In this document: positions 37,804 through 51,177 of the stretch, one piece after another | Layout: each line of letters begins with the position of its first letter | Numbering within the stretch: position 1 is the first letter of the stretch | NCBI GenBank assembly: GCA_029747015.1 | Contig: JAKOGI010001586.1 | Coordinates: forward strand, 60,727-124,726 | Direction of reading: 5' to 3' | DNA from: Carnegiea gigantea | Taxonomy: Eukaryota > Streptophyta > Magnoliopsida > Caryophyllales > Cactaceae | Length of the DNA stretch: 64,000 nucleotides | Notes under the pieces: generated by a model | What the model saw: the letters and a program-made list of their open reading frames with translations, nothing else | Database searches by the model: none | Told to the model about the DNA's origin: nothing | Made by a program: the position numbers and the translations under genes

Positions 37804-39624
37804 GAGATTGGGCGCAGCGTATAAAACCATACCCAACTCGGAAAATTCACCGATCTCTTTTTCCGCAATGAGGTTTGGTAAGAGTTTGGTTCATTTGGGA
37901 TTGGAATCGCTACTAACCGAAAGATCTTGTTTGCTTCTGTTTGTCCTATTGGCTGTTACTACGTGGATGTTCCAGTGGTGAAGTTACAGTAATTAAACAC
38001 CGAGAAGGGGGACAAATTCCGGAACCGTTTTCGCCTTTGCCGACGCCTCGACCATTCCAATGAGGCCCCCACGTACGTTACCACACATGCCCATAGGACC
38101 TTTTCCAACACTGTGCTTGAATTGGGATTAGAAGAAGGGAAGGGAGAGAAAGGAGGAGAAAGAGAACTTAATTAACCCACCTTTCTCTTGTTTAAAAAAA
38201 AAAATAATGAGAAAAAAGAGGAAGAATATTTCACCTTCATTAACCCCCATAATTCAATTTTTGTTCCCCCAAATTGGGAGTGAATGGCGGGGAGAGGAAG
38301 TGACATAAAAATTTCAATTATAATAATATTAATTTTTTCTTTTCCGTCCCCTCCTCTCCCCTCCCTTTTCTAATCTAAATATAACACATATATTTAACAT
38401 TCATTCCTCTCCACTTTAAATCTAAACAAGATAAATACATTTTCCCTCCACCCCCTTTCCTTTCCCTCCATTTCCCTCCCCTTTATTAACCTCCCCTCCC
38501 CCCCTCTAATATCCAAATGCACTTTTAGAGCTAAGAACAACATCATAGATTAAAAGAACACGTTGAAATTGCGTTCAAATTTCAAATCCGATTGCATTAG
38601 GTTAATTACTTTTTTTAGCGTTGTAATAAATGAGAGACGTAGTAGTTAACATTGCCAGGATTTAAACTTAAATTTTTGATACTTATGAATGCTTTATCAA
38701 ACGTATAAATCAGTATCTTAAGTAGTTTATAGTCTCTTGGAACGTATCTAAGCTGTATCAAAAGTGATGGAATAAAATGATAACATCATTTTCTCTCCAA
38801 CTGACGCTCTTACTTTCTCTCTCTATCTTCTCTCTAAGGCTGCCATTAGACATGTCAATTCGGGCAGGCGGATTAAATACGGGTCGAGATATTCGGCTTC
38901 GGGTAAAATACGGGTTGGGTGTACTTCAGGTTTGGATAAAATACGACCATATATATTTCAGTTTTACGGGTTTCAGACCAACCCAATGGGTTTAGAATGC
39001 CTTTTTAGTGAGTTATTTTTCTTTTTTCAAAATTAAAAATTCTGCATATTTATTACTCAAGATTTTTATTATTTAATGAAAAGGCATAATAATTTTAATT
39101 TCTCAAAAGAATATTAAAAATATTCAAATTTTTTATTATAATATATGAACATCTTGTATAGGTGGGCAAAGAATCAAGCCCCACTTTGTTTTGAGTTGAT
39201 CGACCCGTGCATTCAAAGAAGGTTAGTAGTGGGTTGGCCATTTATGAGGCAACCCGTTTAGAGCATTTTAATATGTTGTAGGAATTTGACTGCTAATAAA
39301 CTATTTAATAATTTAATATTTTTAATAACTAACCTATTAATATCCAATCAAGTAAAACTTTACTAATGGGCTGACCCCAATACGAATATGGTTATCTGTT
39401 TTTCTACCACTAGCATTATAGCTCAAGATTAGTTAAAATGAAAACCAAATAAAATTGAATAAAAGAAGTACAAGATATTATCTTGCAGTTATAAAAGGGG
39501 GGAGCCTAGTGCCCAAGCATCCCGCGTTCAATTATAATATCAAAAATTTAAATTACACAAATTAATTAATTTAAAAAATAATTAGACATATTTGTTTAAT
39601 TAAGTACATAATGGTATGACTTGC
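37804..39624. other. Intergenic stretch with two possible degraded MITEs
   Basis: At 38112-38525 a purine-rich left arm (gaagaagggaagggagag) faces a pyrimidine-rich right arm, with ends gtgcttgaattgggatta and agtgcatttggatatta (minus strand). No duplication is seen. At 38850-39000 and 39160-39412, gggttcggg-like and taggtgggcaaag motifs recall hAT ends. None of these is secure, and there is no gene. Confidence 0.35.
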
Positions 39625-42600
39625 TGTAATAGTCAGAGTTTTCAACCTTAGGCCAATCGTTTGAGTTACTATTTTCATTAATGTATTTGATTAAGTTAGC
39701 TATATTAGGATTTTTTTTGTCGCGTGATAATTGTATGTAATAATTATGTGAACAATTTTTATAAATTTTTCTTAGTTAATTACGCAATTTCGTGAAATTA
39801 GCGAACTCATTAGGAATTAGTCAAGTCGTACCAATGTGAAATTAGCAAACTATGAGAAGACATGTGGAGTCTAGATTAGCGAAATCAGATGATTTAGGAC
39901 TGAGTAAGGTTTAGTAGGTGGGACTAAATTACCCAAAGCAGCAAATAAGCAAAAAAAACAGGAAATCAAAATGGGGCCGAGGCCCCCTTCCTTCTTTGGC
40001 AGAAACACGAAAAGGGCGGGGTGTCTCCTACCCAGGTCCCCATGACCCTCGAACCCGGCAAACCAGAGAGAAAGAGGACGAGAGAGAGGGAGGAGGGGCA
40101 CTGGCGATGGTAGCGGCGCCACCCCGGCATGTGTTGCAGCCGCGACCCTGTGCCCAGCCATACCAGAGAGAAATCGAGGGGGAACGAGAGAGAGAAGGGG
40201 GGCAAGGCAGCCTGCCGACGGCGACATGGTAGCGGCGCAACACTGGCAACCGCCGGATCTGCATGGAAGCCACCGTGACACAGAGAGAGAGAGAGATCGA
40301 GCAAGACAAGAGGCAGCAGGGTTTCAGGTTTAGAAACCCTAGCCACCAAAGAACCACCAAACACCATCATGCCTAGCTAGATTTGACGTGGCAACGCCTA
40401 AGGGGAGAGGGCAGTGACTCTGGGTTCAGAACAGTAGCATGAGGAAGGAAGACCAACGGCTTGGGTTGGTTTGCCTTGGATCTGAGTGTAGCAATGAATT
40501 AGGAGTCAAAGTTTCTGGTTCCTGAGCATCCACAACAGCATCCAAAAGCACTTAGAATGGGTCCGAAGCTTGGAGTCTAGGTGGATGGTTCCCGATCCCT
40601 AAATCTACCATCCATTTACAAATGTTTCTGAAATATTTGTGATAGCTGATTTAGTAGTTAGGTTGAAACTGAAACAAGTTGAGAATCTGTAAGTAGTCGG
40701 TGAATCATTTGGTTGAACTAAAATGGTTTTGAGGACTGTTATGGTCGATCTTGTGAGGTGGGAGTTCGGTTTGTGTTAAATTCCATTAATTTATGAAGTG
40801 TAAATTTGTGTTTCGATGCAGTGTATTACTTGTTATTTACCTGAACCTGGTTGTAGTATGCTGCTTAATTGAGCCGTGGTTTTGCTAACCTTTGCCCTTC
40901 AAGTTAATGTCACCGTGTTATGCAAACGATTTTCGAATTTGAGAAACAGTGAAAGGTTCATTTAAAAGATTATTCATGTGATTTTAGATGGTCCTAGTTG
41001 TTTATCATTTTGCCTACCTAAATTGCTGAAACTTCTTGCAATGTGGATAACCCATAACCACTAAACGACTTAGCTAAATGGTTCGGTTGAATGGTTCAAC
41101 GGGTTTAAGGAATTGAAAAGAAAACGCGAATTCAACATGATGACGTTTTAAGAATATAAGTTGTTTTAAACCGTTCCTCTAGCATATGGAAAGTTGGAAT
41201 GAACATTAAGGGCAACTGAAGTGCTTAATTGCTAAGCCTAGTTACGATTTAAATATGACAGACATGCATTGGTAAGTGTGTAAATGGTTTGTTTGATATG
41301 CTTAGCATTCTGGATGTGTAGCTAACCATGAACATTAGACCATTCATTTAATAAGGGTGAGTTGTGATTTAATGCTGTAAAACCTTTCATAACTTAATTG
41401 ATTCTTCTCACAAATGCATGGGGCTTTGTATTGTGAAATGACTGTTGCATCTGAAATGTAAAGAAATCAAGATATTTATGTGTGAATGCAACTGTTAACG
41501 TTTAAAAAGACCTTTTATATCACCAGTCTTGAAGAGTGAATGAATATGCAAACATTAACTCGTTTTAAGCATATTTTACCAAATAAGTGGTTTATGCTTT
41601 CTAAATCGATGTGAAATCATTAAGGCTTTGAGCCTCAGGATAATGAGAATGTCGTTGTTTGTGATACAATGAATGTTTTAATGCAGACGCATTTAGAGTT
41701 GAAATGCATTAAAACGTTTTGGGCTAGAAAAATGGTGCTACATATATAATGATTACGGAGAATGTCTGGTTCTCGGGAACCCTAATACCTAGGAAGAAAG
41801 AACCAGAAGTCGAAACCCTAGAAGACCCTGACGGGGGTAATATGTTGCCTAGAAAGTAGACTTAGAAGTGGCAACGCTGGAAGATCCCGACGGGGATAAT
41901 ATATAATATGAAATGTGAGTGACGATCTCACTGGTACGATGGGACGTGAGTGACAGCGTCACCCGCACCCAGCACAAATATGAGATTCCGATGCCTATGA
42001 AAATGATTTTATACGTGTTATGTGATGTGAATGCCTCAATCGAGGATAATGTTGGTGTAAAGATTTGAAAAGATGCATATCTTCTTGGAAAGAGTTTTTA
42101 TTGGGTTTCAATTATCTGCCAAGTGCATAAGGATGGTTTTATAACAACTTCCATTGATTTAAGCGATATGCATTAATCTTACTCTCTTGCAAAAAGGAGT
42201 CCCACTTGGTCATTTCGTTTAAACTCCTTGACGATAGGTGCCTATATGTGGACTAAGTTTCTCTATTGCGTCGAATACCTGAATTGTTGCATGAAATAGC
42301 TTATTAATGAATCCTTTGTGTGTGTTATGTGACGTTATGCTTATATTGTGTGATGTTATGTTGATATAGCATGGAATTACCACCAATAAGCTATAACAGA
42401 CTTAGTTCAGGCAAGTTCAGTACTTTAGGCATGAATTTAGAAGGAGTATAGGGTTATCATCCTGTTAGAAATGTCATTGAGGTGACAATAGATGTGAAGA
42501 CCCTACATGCTTATTATATGATATTATATATCAGATTATGTGTGTATGTGCTACCTAAAGTACTACGTGTAACTTTTTGGTTTTCTGGGGGTTGGGAATC

Positions 42601-43216
42601 ATTCATTGAGCATGTGGTAGCTTATTCCCCTATCTTTTCCCTTTCCTCAGGTTCCTAAAGTGACAGGTAGAAGTCGGTTCATGTAAGCTGAGGTGGAATC
42701 TACCTTGCTGCCCTAGAAGTAGGCTTATATGCTTTCGTACGTTAAATTATGAGCTAAATAATGTATTGTGATATAATTTAAGTTTTTGAGTGTATGTAAG
42801 CTAATTACTGAAGCCATGTAATGCATATTGTCTAGAAGTCGCTCTGTATGGTCGTGTGAGCTGATCGTCTGATTTATCAGTCGTCTTATAGTTGGAGTTC
42901 ATTTTCTTTTGGGATGTAAACACCAGTACTTTGGAAGTGTGATCTGTTGAGTTGTACTTTTCATTTCTTTTCTATTATCGAACTATATTTCTTAGTATAC
43001 TCCAGGTATGTGACCCGTAGAGTTGTGATCTCCGGCGTATAGTCGTTGAGTTATGAATATGTGTTTGTACGTTTATCGATTACAGGAACCTATTGTAAGG
43101 CTAGAAGCCTGGTTTTAGCCCATTTTTAGGCAAAACTATGTCCATTTTGCCCTAGAATTCAAGTTGGAATTAAGAAATCATGAATACTGCTAACCGTAGG
43201 AGCTAGGGGTGTTACA
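39625..43216 (+). repeat. 5' LTR (3592 bp) of the Tekay/Del-like element
   Basis: It starts TGTAATAGTCAGAG, ends GGGGTGTTACA and is followed by a primer-binding site. It includes a GC-rich, GA-rich zone (about 39960-40420) that gives long but spurious ORFs on both strands. Its first 1.1 kb matches 46488-47618 with scattered substitutions. Confidence 0.78.
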
Positions 43217-43218
43217 TA

Positions 43219-43230
43219 TGGTATTAGAGC
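43219..43230 (+). other. Primer-binding site (initiator tRNA-Met type)
   Basis: TGGTATTAGAGC, one base from the usual TGGTATCAGAGC, lies 2 bp after the 5' LTR end. It primes minus-strand cDNA synthesis of the Tekay/Del-like element. Confidence 0.8.
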
Positions 43231-46200
43231 AAAGTTCTGCGACCATAGGCCACGACCTAAGTCTTACATTTCATATAGTTGCCCTGGGACATGTGATAAT
43301 GTGACTTATGTCGTGCCCTGCGTGCAAGTGTGCCTCATAGCATTGTTACTTGCGACTTAAGTGTTGCCCGAGTAGATCGATTGTTTAAAATTGGCGAGTT
43401 ATGCATCAGTGTAGGAGCTAAATGGCTCCCTACGCCTTGAGGTGGTGTTGTGGGTGCTCCATTGGTGCAATGTGTTCCTAACATTCTAATTGACTTGACT
43501 GATTGACTATTATGTGATTCGGTTAAATGTGAGTCGTATGTTAGAATGTGAACCCAATTAACTTACGCCTTCTTGTGTGAGCTAAGTGATGGTTCGAATA
43601 GTAAAACATTTATTTTTGTGCCTTAATAAGATAATCGAAAGTTAACGCACGTTGATTGAAACTCAAACGATTGAAAATCTTTTTCCGAGCTCATTCTTTG
43701 TCGCTACGTGTCGGATTGCTCCTCGGACCCTACAATAGAGAGAGCAGACGTACTTAAAGATGGTAGAGAAGAAGCTAAAAATGGATAAGTTATTTTCCAC
43801 CTTTGAAATTTAAGATTTTGAAATGTTAATGTCCTTCTGGTTGTCGAGTTTAGTTTTACCTTGCACCGAAGGACTTGCGTTCCTTTAGTGATGATGACTG
43901 AGTTTAGATTCACAAGTACATGCCCTTACGCTCTGCGTGTCAAGATGCTGCTTGTAAATGTGTACATCGATGGAATCATTCGTAATGGACTAGGAGAGGA
44001 ATGATTGAAGACTGATTGCTATGATCGATGATCCTACTAAATGATACCTTTCTTTTATGAATTCTGAATTGCCTGAGGAAATTAGGGGATATTTTCATAT
44101 GCATGCCTGAAGGATTAAGTGCTACTGGTAGGATCTCATTGAACATTGCATAAGCGTACCTATCGTTCTCCATCTTTGTCATTGTTGCCTGTATAGTGCA
44201 TTACTAGGCGATGTGGGGTGCTAATGTTTTGGTTAGAATGAACCCTAATACACCTACAAAGCTCAAGGAAAAAAGAACCTATTAGACTTTGAAATTGTAC
44301 ATAGTAAACGACTCCTACCAAGGTGAGCAAGCTATACAGTAAGACTCCTATGATTACCTATGGGACAGGCGTGCCTCATCAGACTCAACGTATACCTATA
44401 AGACCATTAATGTCGATCATAGTCAAACAATCATAGCCCATTGATCGCCGATCTCTCCTAAATTTGGATGAGCTTTAGTGCACATCGTTGACCATAGGTT
44501 GCAAATGGGGATAACACGCGTAGATACACATCTAGGTGTTTTCCCTACGTAACAACCCGTGAGTTTGCATGCCTTAAGGGATGTTTATGGCATCATGTGG
44601 TTTGTGAACCCATGGAAGTGCCTATGGTTAGGAATGTTGCAAGTGGCCATTGATGTGTTTGTGGTCGGATGCTAAGAGAATGAGTTTTCAGTGATTGTTT
44701 GGCTTGAGCTTGATTAAACATATGACTGTATTAGTCGAGCGAGTTGATTTATGCTATTTGTTGCATAGCACGACTCTTGAATCATCATTTATAGTCCATC
44801 AATTTTGTTTTCTCATATAAAAGTTACAATAATTGAACACGATGTATGTAATGCGTGACTAGATGGTGGTAGATTTATATTTGCATGAGTTCACATCTAT
44901 AGATGGGTATACCTCATGTGTAAGAAAGGTAGCATGGTAGAGCATTCAAGGTCATGTCAACATACATATAGATATTCACGTTCATTATGCACGGTCATTG
45001 ATGCATTATAGGAGTTGCGTCACTGACTAGTTATGCGAGTGAACTGTCAAGTGGATGAGCTTCTTAGAGCATGTTTTGAGTCTGTATAGGATTCAGTTGA
45101 GTTGGATGCATGGTCTAGTATATTTGGCGTATTGCATGCTAAGATCTTTGGGGTGTTACTTGCATTACATGACTCATATCGCTTCATGTTATAGCTTGAA
45201 CAGCCGGATGTGCATATGTTTAATACACGACCTAGTGCCTATCAGAATTTGCATTTGCATGTGCTCACCATTGCATATCTTATGTTTACTAAGAGATAAC
45301 ATGTTAGGACCTCGCATTGAGGAGGGGCCAACCTCCGTTTGGATACGAAATTGCCCACGTGCTTCAAGTGACACGATGATGTGTAGGTGTACTTGCGGTC
45401 ATGTGTGAGCCTATATCGTATCACCTGCTCCTTAAAGATATGGAATGTGACAGTTAAAGTGTTTAATTGAAGTATTATGGTGTGGTTTGACTATATAGTG
45501 GTAAATACTTGTGTCATCCTTATTAGGACATGGGCATGTCAATTTACCCCCAATGGCTTCATGACTTAGAGAGAAACTAATTCCATATGGAAGCTTAAGG
45601 GTAGGACTTTATGTTAGGTAAACTATTGTGATTAAGCTAATGTAATATGATGCCTCCACTACTTTGGTATGATACGATAGCTTTTTGGCTAACTGATTTA
45701 ACCTTAGAGTGATTTGATGTCTTCATGCTTTTGAATGAATCGTGTTAAGCTAACCGCCTTCATACGACCATGACATGTCCCGTATAAGTTGGTATGAATG
45801 AAAGGCCTAAAAATTAGATGGGGTCGATGTATAAACATAGGAGTGTCAGTTGCACATGTTTTCCTCTTATAAATTGCTTGCTATATACGTGTTAGATGAG
45901 TTCGTGTTGCCTATGATTTTTAGGCATGAGAATGCTTAGTTATTGGCTCTATGCGATGACATTTTACTAAAGTGATGCTACGTGATGCTATGTGATGCCC
46001 TTATTACTCTAGTGTGTTATAGGAGTCTGCTGGTTAACCGTTTCGATCATAAAGGTAGTTTGAATTAGAAAGAAAGTACCTGTATATGACCTTTAGATGT
46101 TATGCCCCAATTGTCATACCTTTAGATGCTAATCCATAATAATGCATGTACATAGAGTTATTGTTCACCATGCAATTAGTGTCTACATAATTGAGGATCG

Positions 46201-46487
46201 GTGTTCGTTTTTAAATAAGCTTATATGGTTTTCCATGCCATCTCAATTGCTCACTTTGATGCGATTTGCTCTCGACGCCTAAATAGAGTGAGTCGACACT
46301 TGAAGAGGATTGGTAAGGAGGAGACTGGATACCGTAAGCCCTTTTTCAATTTAAAAGATATAGTTGATTGCAAAATAAAACCTTTTGGAATCCTATCATG
46401 GAAATCATAGTACTTGTGTGCATCTTGCGTTTGACTGAATTGTAAACCTTGGAATTTCGAGAACGAAATTCTTTTAAGGGGGGAGAA
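43231..46487 (+). other. Non-coding interior and polypurine tract of the Tekay/Del-like element
   Basis: No gag, protease, RT or integrase motif appears in six frames; the longest frame (45055-45408) lacks any domain. The 3' end has gaatttcgagaacgaaattc and the purine tract aaggggggagaaag (46475-46488), which primes plus-strand synthesis. Confidence 0.65.
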
Positions 46488-47618
46488 AGTAATAGCTGAG
46501 GTTTTCAACCTTAGGCTAATCTTTTGAGTTACTATTTTCATTAACATATTTGATTGAGTTAGTTGCATTAGGCTAATTTTTTTCGTGTGATAATTGTATG
46601 TAATAATTATGTGAATAATTTTTATAAATTTTTCTTAGTTAATTACGTGATTTCGTGAAATTAGCAAACTCATTAGGAACTAGCCAAGTCGTACCAACGC
46701 AAAATTGGCAAATTGTAAGAAGGCACATGGGGTCGAGATTAGCGGAATCAGATGATTTAGGACTGAACTAGGCTTAGAAGGTGGGACTAAATTACCCAAA
46801 ACAGCAAATAAAAAAAAGGAAATCAAAACCGGGCCAAGGCCCCCTTCCTTCTTCAGCAGAAACAAGAAAAAAGGGGAGGGGGCATCCCCTACCCCTCGAA
46901 CCCAGCAAACCAGAGAGAAAGAGGAGGAGAGAGAGGGAGGAGGGGAGGTGGCGACGGTGGTAGCGCCACCCCAGCATGCATTGCAGCCGCGACCCTGTGC
47001 CCGGTCATACCAGAGAGAGATCAAGGGTGAATGAGAAAGAGCGAAAGAGAGAGAGAAGGGGGCCGGCAAGACAGCCTGCCAACGGCGGCAGGGTGGTGGC
47101 GCGGCACCGGCGACCACTCGGTTTGCACGGCAGCCACCACGACACAGAGAAAGAGATCGAGCGAGACAAGAGGCAGTAGGGTTTCGGGTTTAGAAACCCT
47201 AGCCACCATAGAACCACCAAACACCACCACGCCTAGATGGGGTTGACACCGATAACCATGGCAACGCCTAAGGGGAGAGGGAGCGACTCTGGTTCAGAAC
47301 AGTAGCGTGGGGAAGGAAGACCAAGGGCTTGGGTTGGTTTGCTTTGGATCTGAGTGTAGCAATGAATTAGGAGTCGAATTTTCGGGTTCCTGTGCATCCA
47401 CGGCAACATCCAAAAGCCCTTAGAATGGGTCCTAGGCTTGGAGCCCAGGTGGGTGGTTTCCGATCCCTAAACCTACTATTACTTTACAAATATTTTTGAA
47501 ATATTTGTGATTGTTGATTTAATAGTTAGGTTGAAACTGAAACGAGTTAAGAATTTATAAGTAGTTAGTGAATCATTTGGGTTAAACTGAAATAGTTTTG
47601 AGGACTATTGTAGTCAGT
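46488..47618 (+). repeat. 3' LTR (first 1131 bp) of the Tekay/Del-like element
   Basis: It matches 39625 to about 40755, including ttttcaaccttagg, the GA-rich zone and the segment ending ttttgaggact. The first base of TG has changed (AGTAATAG). It stops abruptly where the Athila LTR begins. Confidence 0.8.
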
Positions 47619-48903
47619 TGATAAACCTCTATTTTACACACTTTTAGGCATGATTTTTGCCTCTCATCTTGGCGACTTCTGGTAAAATCCCGAGAGTTTA
47701 GAGGTTGATTAGTCATTCTTTACCTCAAATCTACTTAAAAGTGTGTTTTTGTGTTTTCAGGGGTTAGACTGAAAGAAATGAGAAAAACAAGCTAGTGCCG
47801 CGCCAAATAGGAGCTAAAAAGGAGGATTTCAAGCCAAGAGAGAGTGGCACGGTGGCACCATGCCATGCAGACTGACCGTGCCACCCAGAGGAACGAGGAA
47901 ACGCAAGCCAGAGATGTGGCACGGTGGGTATTAGTTTTCCCCATATAGTCGCGATTTCGCGTTGTAATTGGCATTTATGCTTTTCTCTATTTTTTTTTTC
48001 TCTCTTGAAAACGGTGATTAGGGTTTATAGTTCTTGGTTTTGATTGTTGTGAAATTCAAGACAGCGGATCAGGATTTCTTTATGCTTTTGGTAGATTGTT
48101 GCTGCAAATTGCACAGAGTACATTCCTCTACCTTTTTCCTTTGCGTTTTAATTCAAAGTTGAATACCTTTGAGCATGTTCATTTTCTTGATTGTAATTGT
48201 GATTAGAATGACGATTAGAGGCTAAATCCCGTGTCTTGGATTGGGCGTAGCCCCTTTTGATGTGATTTGGATTGATGTCCTAGGTTTTCGTGAATTGATG
48301 CCTATGTTATAATTGAACTCTCGCTTAGCATGCCAGGTGTTCGATGAATTGCCTAAAAGGGTTGTATTCATGTTCGTAATTAGGGTTTAGGAGATTAACG
48401 AAAGTTAAGTCCTTTACTTAGAGCGGTTTTACGAGCGATTGAATTTCTTAACATGAAAATAGTTGGGGTTTCAATTAGGAATTAAGGGTTACACAATCTT
48501 GTGGTCTTGCGACTCTAGTTTCATGAAAATAGATAACTAGGATAACTTGACCAGTCTAATGACCTTTGAGAGAAGGCGTAGACGCATTTAATTTGTAACC
48601 ATTCCATTTCAGTTGTCTTGTAGGCAGATTCACATGACCTAGATTACAATCCTAAGAACATCAAAGTGTGGTGAGCCCCAATCCAAGACCCTTGTCACCA
48701 TTGATTGTGATAAAAGCAGTAACTTTACATTGAATATAGTTAACTTCTAGTGAAAACCCATTCTACTAGACTCTGGCCTAAATTGAGTTTTTAAGGTTGG
48801 ATTCGGTGATTGAAACCAAGTTCCTTGTGGACACGACCCGTACTTGCCGTTGCTAGCTACAACTGGCACCGTGCACTTGCGGTTATTGAGTAAAACGATA
48901 ACA
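47619..48903 (+). repeat. 5' LTR (1285 bp) of the Athila element
   Basis: It starts TGATAAACCTCTATTTTACA and ends cgataaca, six bases before the primer-binding site. It contains no ORF of note. Its partner is outside the window. Confidence 0.75.
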
Positions 48904-48909
48904 AGTTTT

Positions 48910-48927
48910 TGGCGCTGTTGTCGGGGA
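48910..48927 (+). other. Primer-binding site (tRNA-Asp type)
   Basis: TGGCGCTGTTGTCGGGGA differs at two positions from the TGGCGCCGTTGCCGGGGA site that plant Athila elements use, which I recall as complementary to tRNA-Asp. Both differences are C-to-T. Confidence 0.75.
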
Positions 48928-49009
48928 GCATGTTCATTTTGACATCGGAACCGACTATTATACTTGAGATTAGGCTCTTTCTTTTATTTTTCTTCTCTTT
49001 CCACCCTGC

Positions 49010-49187
49010 TTGTTTTTACCCTTGCTTGAGCCTGCTTATGCTTGGTATAGTTTTTGGCTTTGTATGCACAGGCGCAGTCAGGGGAGTCACAACTTACTTC
49101 CCTTGAATCCTGAAATCGAAGCTACTACTCGCAAGCAAAGCGGCGCACGCAGAAAGAAGCAAGCCGGATCTACCATGGCAGCGCAAG
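49010..49187 (+). pseudogene. Start of the Athila gag, cut by the copia insertion
   Basis: The frame carries LNPEIEATTRKQSG and reaches ATG at 49175 in the good context accATGgc before it is interrupted after 49187. The same frame continues at 60213, on the far side of the copia element, with no base lost. The true start codon is not certain (49010, 49175 or a non-ATG). Confidence 0.65.
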
Positions 49188-50700
49188 TGTTGAATTAGAG
49201 AGTACACAACCACAAGAGGGGGGGTGAATTGTGGTGTCCGATTTTCGCAATATGCTGGCAAACAGTCTTAGGCCCTGTTCGCACAGGTTGTTTCTGAGAT
49301 AAGCAGAAGCGAAAATCTAACAAAATTGAATGCGGAAATAATGGACACAGGATTTTTACGTGGAAAACACCTCTAGCCCAACTGAGGTTAAAAACCACGA
49401 CCTACCTCGTGTAGGATTTAAACACTTCACTAAACGGGCTAATCACGTTACAATAGTAACACACCTTGTTACAACTTGTAACACACGTAACCTGTCTTCC
49501 CTAAGACAAGTTACCCCACGTCCAAAATCCCCTTGATTTGGACACACACTCTACTCACTCTTGTGAAAGAAGAATGTAAAGAAAAAAACACCCTATTACA
49601 ATGCTTCTCAACTAAGCTAATATAGGGTACAATGAAGTCCTAGTATGCCAACTTTGAAAGTTCAATTAATTCACTCACAAGGCTCGGTTTTCTTTTCAAA
49701 CGTTTTAGCTCATGAACTCAGATTTTTTTCTCTGAAAACCGATATGTCCAAGATTGTAAGAAGCCGCCTTTTATAGTGCTTGGAACACAATTCATCAAAT
49801 TTTTGGAAACTAAAAAATCTGAAGAATATAGAATCCTTTACCCACAAGGGATGGAAAAACTATTTCTGAAATTTTTGGAAACTAAAATCCTAGAGAAAAT
49901 AGAATCCTTTAGCTACAAGGGGTAAGGTGACATGAGTTGAAAACACTTCCTGAACCGCGTGCATAAGGCGGTGTTCTTCAGCAGCTAGCCCATGTTTTTC
50001 TCAACTACCTTATCCACTTGCCAAAAATTGGATATTCTTTTTATTCAAAAAGATTTTGCAAATCCCTTAAGATTTTTGATAACCGTTTTTTAGGGTAAAG
50101 AATAAGATACTCCATAAAAAAATCTTTCTTGCAAATCTTTGAAGAAGCTGCTCAAAATCCAAAAGATAAAAATCGTGCAAAGCAGTTTTTCGCAGCTTAT
50201 TCTGGAAACACCCTGATCGCCCTGTTTCCAGGGTTGTTCTGAAGGGTGATTCGAAATATTTTCCGAAAAGCAAAACCGTTTCCAGTGAGTGGTAAATTAA
50301 AACTTTCTAATTGGCATATTAACAAGAGTCTAAAAAATATAAAACCAAATCAAATCAAGACATCTTGTTGTAACCACTAGTCATCTTGTAGAACGACTTT
50401 GCTGCAAACACTTCACAGAATATGCTTCAAACACCGCACGGAACCTGTTTGTCACAGCTGCACATATCTTATGTTTCAAACACTTCTCAGGATATGCTTC
50501 AAAACACCTTACAGAGCCTGTTTCTCATGGTTGTTCTTATATCGCTGACTTGAGTACCTGTTCTTGATAAACCATTAGTCAAGCAGTTTTAATATATTGA
50601 AAAACAGCAGTAAGGCCCTGTTGGTAAAGCCTGTTTGGAACAACAACAACAACTACAAACACTTGGATTTGTTATCATCAAAACCTTATACATTCTAACA
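49188..50700 (-). repeat. 3' LTR of the copia element (1513 bp)
   Basis: On the plus strand it runs from TGTTGAATTAGAG to ATTCTAACA. It is nearly identical to 58698-60207; 18 of about 19 substitutions are transitions. No coding capacity. Confidence 0.95.
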
Positions 50701-50716
50701 AATTCCCCCTTTTTGA
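50701..50716 (-). other. Polypurine tract of the copia element
   Basis: On the minus strand this reads tcaaaaagggggaatt, immediately before the 3' LTR start. It primes plus-strand cDNA synthesis. Confidence 0.8.
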
Positions 50717-51177
50717 TGATGACAAACCAAGTGACCATATTGACTTTCAAGGACAATTGAAGTGATTAGTGCCAATTATTTAAATTCACATGAAGCAGTT
50801 AGTATCGAAAAGATTGTGAGAAAATTAACTCGTCCATGGCAGAACTAAAAAAATATTGGTCAACCTATCTTCCCCCTTTTGGCATCATTAAAAAGTAGGG
50901 GCAAACAGTCAAACAGAGGGTGTTTGCTATCACCACCACTTGGGTAATGGAGGAAAGTCAACAGGCGATACACTCAAGTGTTTTGGTACGGTAATGAGAT
51001 TGGCCATCCTAGTCACACACAAGCAATTCACAATAAAAAGCAAGCAAGGCAAAGCCAGTCAAAAAACAAGATATCCTGTCATTCATCAAAAGAGTGCAAC
51101 AGAGTGCAAACTGATTCACCAAGAGAAGTGAGAACAGGCTATGAGAACAACAGATGGGAACAGCTCATGAGGGGTGT

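Larger units (their letters stand above)
39625..47618 (+). mobile_element. Non-coding Tekay/Del-like LTR element (LARD type), 3' LTR interrupted
   Basis: The 5' LTR is 39625-43216, the PBS 43219-43230, the internal region to about 46487, and the 3' LTR from 46488 until it is cut at 47618 by the Athila insertion. The rest of the 3' LTR should lie to the right of this window. The body (3.3 kb) has no gag or pol motif in any frame, so it must be moved by proteins of another element. The ttcgagaacgaaattctttt sequence before the 3' LTR is the usual tail of Tekay/Del gypsy elements. LTR divergence is clearly larger than in the copia element below. Confidence 0.75.

Noticed and set aside
39871..40370. 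Long overlapping ORFs on both strands (up to 136 codons)
   Set aside because: They lie in the GC- and GA-rich part of the Tekay/Del-like LTR, recur in the other LTR (46680-47246) with different lengths, and have low-complexity protein sequence.
45055..45408. A 117-codon ORF in the interior of the Tekay/Del-like element
   Set aside because: Cys/Leu/Met-rich with no gag or pol motif and no similarity to anything I recognise; a chance frame is more likely.
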